Positions 5,857 through 9,827 of a stretch of DNA of 9,827 bases are shown here, piece after piece. Source of the DNA: Thermoplasmata archaeon. Lineage in GTDB: Archaea > Thermoplasmatota > Penumbrarchaeia > Penumbrarchaeales > EX4484-36. A program made the position numbers and the translations under genes. The notes beneath the pieces were generated by a model. It was given only the letters and a program-made list of their open reading frames with translations, did not search any database and was not told the DNA's origin. Location: contig JAGHBW010000100.1 of assembly GCA_021160765.1 (NCBI GenBank), forward strand, positions 1 to 9,827, in the 5' to 3' direction. How positions within the stretch are numbered: position 1 is the first letter of the stretch; every line of letters begins with the position of its first letter.

Positions 5857-8800
5857 TTATTCCTCCTTCACTTCCTCTTCGCTTTTCTCCTCCTCACCTT
5901 TTTCCTTCTCCTCTTCTCCACCTTCCTCCCCACCCTCTCCCACCTCCTCCGGAAGCTTCTCCGTCTCCTCTATCTCCTCCTCTGGGGGTTTCTCCTCTTC
6001 CTTCTCCCCCTCCACCGCCTCACCCTCCACTGCGCCGGGAACCTCCTCCTCTCCTTCTGGCTCTTCCTTCCCCGGGGGTGTTGTCTCTGCTCCTCCCGTA
6101 AGCATCTCCTTTTCAAGGCTGTTCAGTTTATTTTCTATGTCCTCAAAGTTTCTAGACCTTTTCTCAATAAACACCCAGATACCCAGGAGGACCAGCAGTA
6201 GGAGTATCATGATACCGATGACATACCAGGTATAGTCCTTCTCCACCTTCTCCTTGTTGGAGGTGTTGGGGTCCAGTCCTCTTCTGTATTCTTCCTGTGC
6301 TGGAATACCGTCTTTATCCTCGTCACTATTGGCATCGGCGGGGTCCTTTGGATTGAGTCCGTGGCTCACCTCCCATCCATCAGGCATGCCATCTCCATCC
6401 GTGTCTATGCTTGTAGGATCTGTGCCCAGGTTGTATTCCTCAAGGTTGCTCAAGCCATCGTGATCATAATCCAGGACGCTGTCATCCACCTCTGGATTGA
6501 GACCATATCTCACCTCCCACTCATAGGGCATACCATCATTGTCATCGTCGCTCTGTGGATTCGGTGCTGCTACGTGTACTATGAAGGTTGTACTGTTGCT
6601 AAGTCCTTCATCATCGTACACTGTTAACGTTACATTATAATCCCCAGGATCTCCAAATAGATATGTGGCAGTTTCACCCTCCAGAACAACCTCACTCCCA
6701 CCAACACTCACCTTCCACACGTATCTAACCACACCGACGTTGTCCGTGGAACCGTTGTCAGAGAAGTATGCGTATTCACCAAGATCCACCCAGATGTCCG
6801 ACTGGTGCCCTATAACTGGTGGGATAGTATCATATACCGTAAATGACGCCACTGCACTATCTCTAAGGCCCCGTGCATCTGATACTACCAACTCCACACG
6901 GTAATCACCCATCTCGTTGAGGTACAATGTTGGATTTGCACCATATAGAAGTAGATCTCCCGAAGGCGTGTGTACCACCCAGGTATAGTTCACTATACCC
7001 ACATTGTCGCTTGACCCGCTACCATCAAGCTGTAGCGTCTCCCCCAAGCCATATCTATCAGACATGCCCGAGATCACTGCCACAGGAGGTGTATTATCCA
7101 GAACGGTTATAGTAATCTCTGCTGTGGCTGTGTTACCTGCGCCATCAGAGACCGTAAGGGTGATGGTGTAATCGCCGTATTTTGACAGTGTAAGGGTCAC
7201 GTTAACACCATGGTAGTACTCATCAAATCCCTCACCTACCACGTGCCATGTGTACTCCTCAATTCCCCAATTGTCGCTACTACCTGCCCCATCTACAACG
7301 AACGGGACATTTTCTAAATAGGTGTCCTCCGAGATCTCAATCTCTGCGATGGGGGCGATTCCGTCCTTCACCTCTACAAGGTATTCATCTGTCACAACGC
7401 TGTTGCCAGAGGTGTCCTCTATGTGGAAGGAGTAGTAGAGGTCGCCCACGTATTCTTCTGGTACTGTCAGGTTGAGCTCGTACACCCCGCCGGACAGATC
7501 AGTAAACTCATATGTCTCCCAAGAGAACTCACCTCCACCCCAACTGTATTCAAGATAGACCCTCCCTAAGCCAACGTTGTCGCTAGCGCTGAATCGGATT
7601 ACAAAATGTTCACCTGCCCACGCCTCATCTCCACTTAGGTCCTCCACCGCAGGCAGGTCATTGTCCCTCACTTCAATTTCCACCTCATCCAACATTAAAG
7701 AGTTCTGAGAGGTGTCGTTTATTACAACGTAGAAGTAGAACGGGTCCAGTGAATCAGAGGGGGCTGTGGCTGTATAGGAATACTGGTCTGTACTGGAGGT
7801 GAGCAGTAGAGTGGTATATGGTGCCTCTCCATAACGATAGTACAATGTTACTGTCCCGACCTCAATATTATCTGTTACGCGGAGGTTAATTGTGTATTCG
7901 TCACCAGTATAGAGGTAATCAGGATAGGTTATTCCCAAAAGAACGGGCAAATCGTTGTCTATCACGTACAGGGCTCTTTCAGGTGTTGCATTCCAGTTGT
8001 CGGAAGTATCCACAAGATGGAATATGTAGTGGAGTGTGGTCAACTCGTCTGGCACATTAATTTCATAGGTATAAACCTCAGATGCAAGAAGGCCCATGGA
8101 GACATTGGTATGTGTGCTTGTGCCGTACCAGTATTCAACATAGACCCCCTGAACCTCAATGTTGTCAAAGACGCCCACTTTGAATATAAATACGTCACCT
8201 GTGGTGGGTACCCTATCTGAGGAGTCCAAGATGAACTCTGGGAGGTCATTATCCAGAATGGTTATTGTCCTATTAGCGGATACCACAAAGTTATATGAGG
8301 TGTCCATTACAGTTACGTTGTACTCAATGGGAGTTAGGGTGTGCTCCACCGTTATGTTCCCCACATACATTGTGCCGTTGAGGTGGACAAGGGTTACCTC
8401 TATCGGGCTCCCAGTGGGTCCATACTGATATCTCACAACAACACTCAATACCTCTATGTTGTCCGTCGCATTTATCCTGAACTGGAAGAAATCTCCGGTG
8501 GTGGCAATGCTCGGGGTGTAGTCTGCTAGGATAACTGGCGGATCGTTATCCCGAATTACCACCGTCTTCTTGGGGGTCATTCCCCAATTATCAGAGGTAT
8601 CTACCGCGGTAAAGTAATAATGGAGGGGATCAAGGGAGTTGAGTGGAATTGTAATAGTGTACTGGAATAGGTCACCACCCACATTGGGAACAGACACATT
8701 TGTGCCAGCAGATTCATTATCCCCAAACCAGTAATACAGGTAAACAGGGTTTGTGGAGCGCAGAGCGATGTTGTCTGTCACAGACACGTTGAAGAGGAAG

Positions 8801-9827
8801 GAATCGCCTGTGTATCCCACAGATGGTGTGTGATCGGTAAATTCTGGTGGGTCGTTATCATATATTGTAACATCCTTTGTGGTTGTTTTGTTCCAGTTGG
8901 AAGAGGCATCCGTTGCGCTGAAGAAGTAGTGGAGAGGATCAAGGGTGTCCGCTATTGTTATTGTAAGTGTCCATGTGTTTCCGCTCCCCCGGGAGAGAGA
9001 TGCGTTAGTGTGCGTTCCGGACGTGCCGTACCAATACTCAACATACACACTGGCAACGCCCACATTGTCTGTTACCACTATGGAGAAGGTAAAGCTGTCC
9101 CCTGTATACCCAACAGTGGGTGTGCTGTCCGTTCCGAATTCTGGTCTGTCGTTGTCAATAACCGTTATGTCCTTCTGTGTTGTCTCCGCCCAATTTCCAG
9201 TAGCATCAGTGGCGTGGAATATGTAATGGAGCGTGTCCAGCGTGTCCGCCACCGTTATCGTGTAATCCCACTGGTTCCCACCAACATTCGTCATGCTCAC
9301 ATTATAATGAGTTCCAGATGTACCGTACCAGTACTCAACATACACTCCAGTAACCCCGAGATTATCGGTCACGTTTATTGAGAAGGTGAGTTGCTCTCCC
9401 GTGGTCCCGGAGGTGGGCGTCCCATCCGTACCAAACACAGGAGCATCGTTGTCCGTTATTGTCACATCCTTCTGAGAGGTCTCAGCCCAGTTGTCCGATG
9501 TGTCGTTAGCGTGGAATATGTAATGAAGGTCATCATCAGAGTTGGATGGGATCGTTATTGTATATGTCCACTCGTTCCCACTCCCGTGCGTCATGGAAAC
9601 GTTTGTATGCGTTCCAGATGTACCATACCAGTACTCCACCCATACCCCATACACCCCTATATTATCAGTAACATTTATGGAGAACGTGAATTGATCTCCC
9701 GTGCCACCAGAGGTGGGCGTCCCATCCGTGCCAAACACAGGAGCATCGTTGTCCGTTATTGTCACATCCTTCTGAGAGGTCTCAGCCCAGTTGTCCGATG
9801 TGTCGTTAGCGTGGAATATGTAATGAA
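5857..9827 (-). CDS. Giant membrane-anchored surface protein with Ig-like/PKD repeats and acidic cytoplasmic tail (partial, N-terminus off right edge)
   Basis: The minus strand is open from the right edge to the TAA at 5859-5857, giving ~1322 residues without a true start. The GTG at 9763-9765 lies inside a repeat and is not the start. Residue numbers here count from it. Residues 5-800 are eight ~100-residue repeats beginning DND-x-P, predicted beta-sandwich domains with Ca-site-like DN motifs. Residues 801-1067 are three PKD-like domains (GDYxITLTVSD-type strands). Residues 1073-1153 have four DxDxDG calcium loops with GLNP/GTDP turns. Residues 1180-1200 are a hydrophobic membrane helix followed by EKRSR, then a short coiled coil and a ~79-residue Glu-rich tail. 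There are more than 20 N-x-S/T sequons and no cysteine, fitting an extracellular glycosylated protein with the tail inside the cell. Adhesion, S-layer association or cell contact are plausible; the ligand is unknown. Confidence 0.88.
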   Translation of the reverse strand, partial: HYIFHANDTSDNWAETSQKDVTITDNDAPVFGTDGTPTSGGTGDQFTFSINVTDNIGVYGVWVEYWYGTSGTHTNVSMTHGSGNEWTYTITIPSNSDDDLHYIFHANDTSDNWAETSQKDVTITDNDAPVFGTDGTPTSGTTGEQLTFSINVTDNLGVTGVYVEYWYGTSGTHYNVSMTNVGGNQWDYTITVADTLDTLHYIFHATDATGNWAETTQKDITVIDNDRPEFGTDSTPTVGYTGDSFTFSIVVTDNVGVASVYVEYWYGTSGTHTNASLSRGSGNTWTLTITIADTLDPLHYFFSATDASSNWNKTTTKDVTIYDNDPPEFTDHTPSVGYTGDSFLFNVSVTDNIALRSTNPVYLYYWFGDNESAGTNVSVPNVGGDLFQYTITIPLNSLDPLHYYFTAVDTSDNWGMTPKKTVVIRDNDPPVILADYTPSIATTGDFFQFRINATDNIEVLSVVVRYQYGPTGSPIEVTLVHLNGTMYVGNITVEHTLTPIEYNVTVMDTSYNFVVSANRTITILDNDLPEFILDSSDRVPTTGDVFIFKVGVFDNIEVQGVYVEYWYGTSTHTNVSMGLLASEVYTYEINVPDELTTLHYIFHLVDTSDNWNATPERALYVIDNDLPVLLGITYPDYLYTGDEYTINLRVTDNIEVGTVTLYYRYGEAPYTTLLLTSSTDQYSYTATAPSDSLDPFYFYVVINDTSQNSLMLDEVEIEVRDNDLPAVEDLSGDEAWAGEHFVIRFSASDNVGLGRVYLEYSWGGGEFSWETYEFTDLSGGVYELNLTVPEEYVGDLYYSFHIEDTSGNSVVTDEYLVEVKDGIAPIAEIEISEDTYLENVPFVVDGAGSSDNWGIEEYTWHVVGEGFDEYYHGVNVTLTLSKYGDYTITLTVSDGAGNTATAEITITVLDNTPPVAVISGMSDRYGLGETLQLDGSGSSDNVGIVNYTWVVHTPSGDLLLYGANPTLYLNEMGDYRVELVVSDARGLRDSAVASFTVYDTIPPVIGHQSDIWVDLGEYAYFSDNGSTDNVGVVRYVWKVSVGGSEVVLEGETATYLFGDPGDYNVTLTVYDDEGLSNSTTFIVHVAAPNPQSDDDNDGMPYEWEVRYGLNPEVDDSVLDYDHDGLSNLEEYNLGTDPTSIDTDGDGMPDGWEVSHGLNPKDPADANSDEDKDGIPAQEEYRRGLDPNTSNKEKVEKDYTWYVIGIMILLLLVLLGIWVFIEKRSRNFEDIENKLNSLEKEMLTGGAETTPPGKEEPEGEEEVPGAVEGEAVEGEKEEEKPPEEEIEETEKLPEEVGEGGEEGGEEEKEKGEEEKSEEEVKEE
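5860..6096 (-). other. Glu-rich cytoplasmic tail; polypurine/polypyrimidine DNA tract
   Basis: The last 79 residues are low complexity: mostly Glu with Gly, Pro and Lys. The DNA is correspondingly one-sided, nearly all pyrimidine on the plus strand from 5860 to 5950. The tail is probably disordered and could contact basic cytoplasmic proteins. Confidence 0.8.
6166..6228 (-). other. Transmembrane helix of the surface protein
   Basis: About 21 hydrophobic residues (WYVIGIMILLL onward) are followed at once by EKRSR. The basic flank on the C-terminal side places the acidic tail inside the cell. Confidence 0.85.
6265..6552 (-). other. Calcium-binding DxDxDG repeat region (thrombospondin type 3-like)
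   Basis: Four acidic loops, DDDNDG, DYDHDG, DTDGDG and DEDKDG, are spaced ~22-27 residues apart with E-E-Y or W-E-V helices and GLNP/LGTDP turns between them. Such arrays bind calcium and rigidify stalks in surface proteins. Confidence 0.8.
6565..7365 (-). other. Three PKD-like domains of the surface protein
   Basis: Three ~88-residue units at 7096-7365, 6829-7095 and 6565-6828. Each has a P-P/P-I opening, a D-G-x-G-S-[ST]-D-N or N-G-S-T-D-N turn, a [YR]-x-W strand, and a GDY-x-[IV]-x-L-x-V strand before the next linker. They differ from the upstream repeats and form the membrane-proximal stalk. Confidence 0.75.
7366..9753 (-). repeat. Eight ~300-bp tandem repeats coding Ig/cadherin-like domains
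   Basis: Units, from right to left: 9454-9753, 9157-9453, 8860-9156, 8551-8859, 8254-8550, 7960-8253, 7666-7959 and 7366-7665. Each codes a DND-x-P opening, a T-G-[DE]-x-[FL]-x-F strand, V-T-D-N-[IVL], EYWYGTSGTH in the best-kept copies, and LHYIFHATD-x-[ST]-x-NW near the end. Conservation is highest at the right edge and decays toward the C-terminus. Another partial unit continues past 9753. Confidence 0.85.
9410..9527. repeat. Near-identical 118-bp direct repeat, copy 1
   Basis: It matches 9710-9827 with a single difference (A at 9430, G at 9730), exactly 300 bp apart, inside the surface-protein gene. The last 97 bp are identical, including third-codon positions. This points to recent duplication, unequal crossover or gene conversion, since neighbouring units differ at many sites. 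Confidence 0.92.
9710..9827. repeat. Near-identical 118-bp direct repeat, copy 2 (reaches window edge)
   Basis: This is the second copy of the repeat at 9410-9527, in the same orientation. Identity still holds at the last base of the window, so its full length is unknown. Confidence 0.92.

Noticed and set aside
8830..9381. 183-residue plus-strand open frame within the surface-protein repeats
   Set aside because: It is the complement of the repeat array, shows the same 300-bp periodicity and has no recognisable motif.
9763..9765. GTG as the start of the surface-protein gene
   Set aside because: The frame stays open to the window edge, and the upstream codons give the expected end of another repeat (HYIFHANDTSDNWAET). 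The GTG is a valine inside the repeat array.
7366..9827. CRISPR-like or satellite array
   Set aside because: The ~300-bp units keep reading frame and code for related protein domains. There are no short repeats with unique spacers.

Overview
The window looks like thermophilic archaeal DNA, most plausibly from a euryarchaeal or Thermoplasmata-like lineage. This is an inference. The signs are an archaeal/eukaryotic RNase P protein (Rpr2/Rnp4) followed by a YhbY-type RNA-binding protein, TATA-like elements about 30 nt before starts, Shine-Dalgarno sites of the GGAGG/GGTGG type, purine-loaded coding strands with many AGG/AGA arginine and GAG/GAA glutamate codons, and a large PKD-repeat surface protein with a C-terminal membrane anchor. 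Coding density is high. No tRNA, rRNA, CRISPR array or insertion sequence was seen.

Layout. (1) On the left, minus strand, rnp4 is translationally coupled (ATGA overlap, strong internal SD) to a YhbY/CRM-domain gene that runs off the left edge. (2) A 184-bp divergent spacer holds a GC-rich palindrome and TATA-like elements. (3) A 1250-residue plus-strand gene encodes an unusual fusion: an N-terminal alpha/beta domain resembling archaeal DUF2226 or DUF4388/PATAN domains, eight copies of a ~100-residue helical/coiled-coil repeat, a DnaA-type AAA+ ATPase domain, an acidic linker and two Cys4 zinc ribbons. (4) A creatininase-family metal-dependent amidohydrolase gene starts 22 nt downstream and is probably in the same operon. 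(5) A thiamine pyrophosphokinase gene converges on it with a 29-bp overlap of coding ends. (6) From 5857 to the right edge, minus strand, lies the C-terminal 1300-odd residues of a giant cell-surface protein: eight full ~100-residue beta-sandwich repeats, three PKD-like domains, four Ca-binding DxDxDG loops, one transmembrane helix and a Glu-rich cytoplasmic tail.

The most interesting item is the DnaA-type AAA+ module in an apparently archaeal genome. Bacterial DnaA is normally absent from archaea, which use Orc1/Cdc6. Here the module lacks the DnaA DNA-binding domain, and two nucleotide-handling positions (second Walker B acid, sensor II arginine) are changed, so it may be an ATP-dependent switch or scaffold rather than an initiator. 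No shared pathway connects all the genes. The linkages that can be supported are rnp4-yhbY (RNA processing/ribosome-related) and the DnaA-like gene with the creatininase-family gene.
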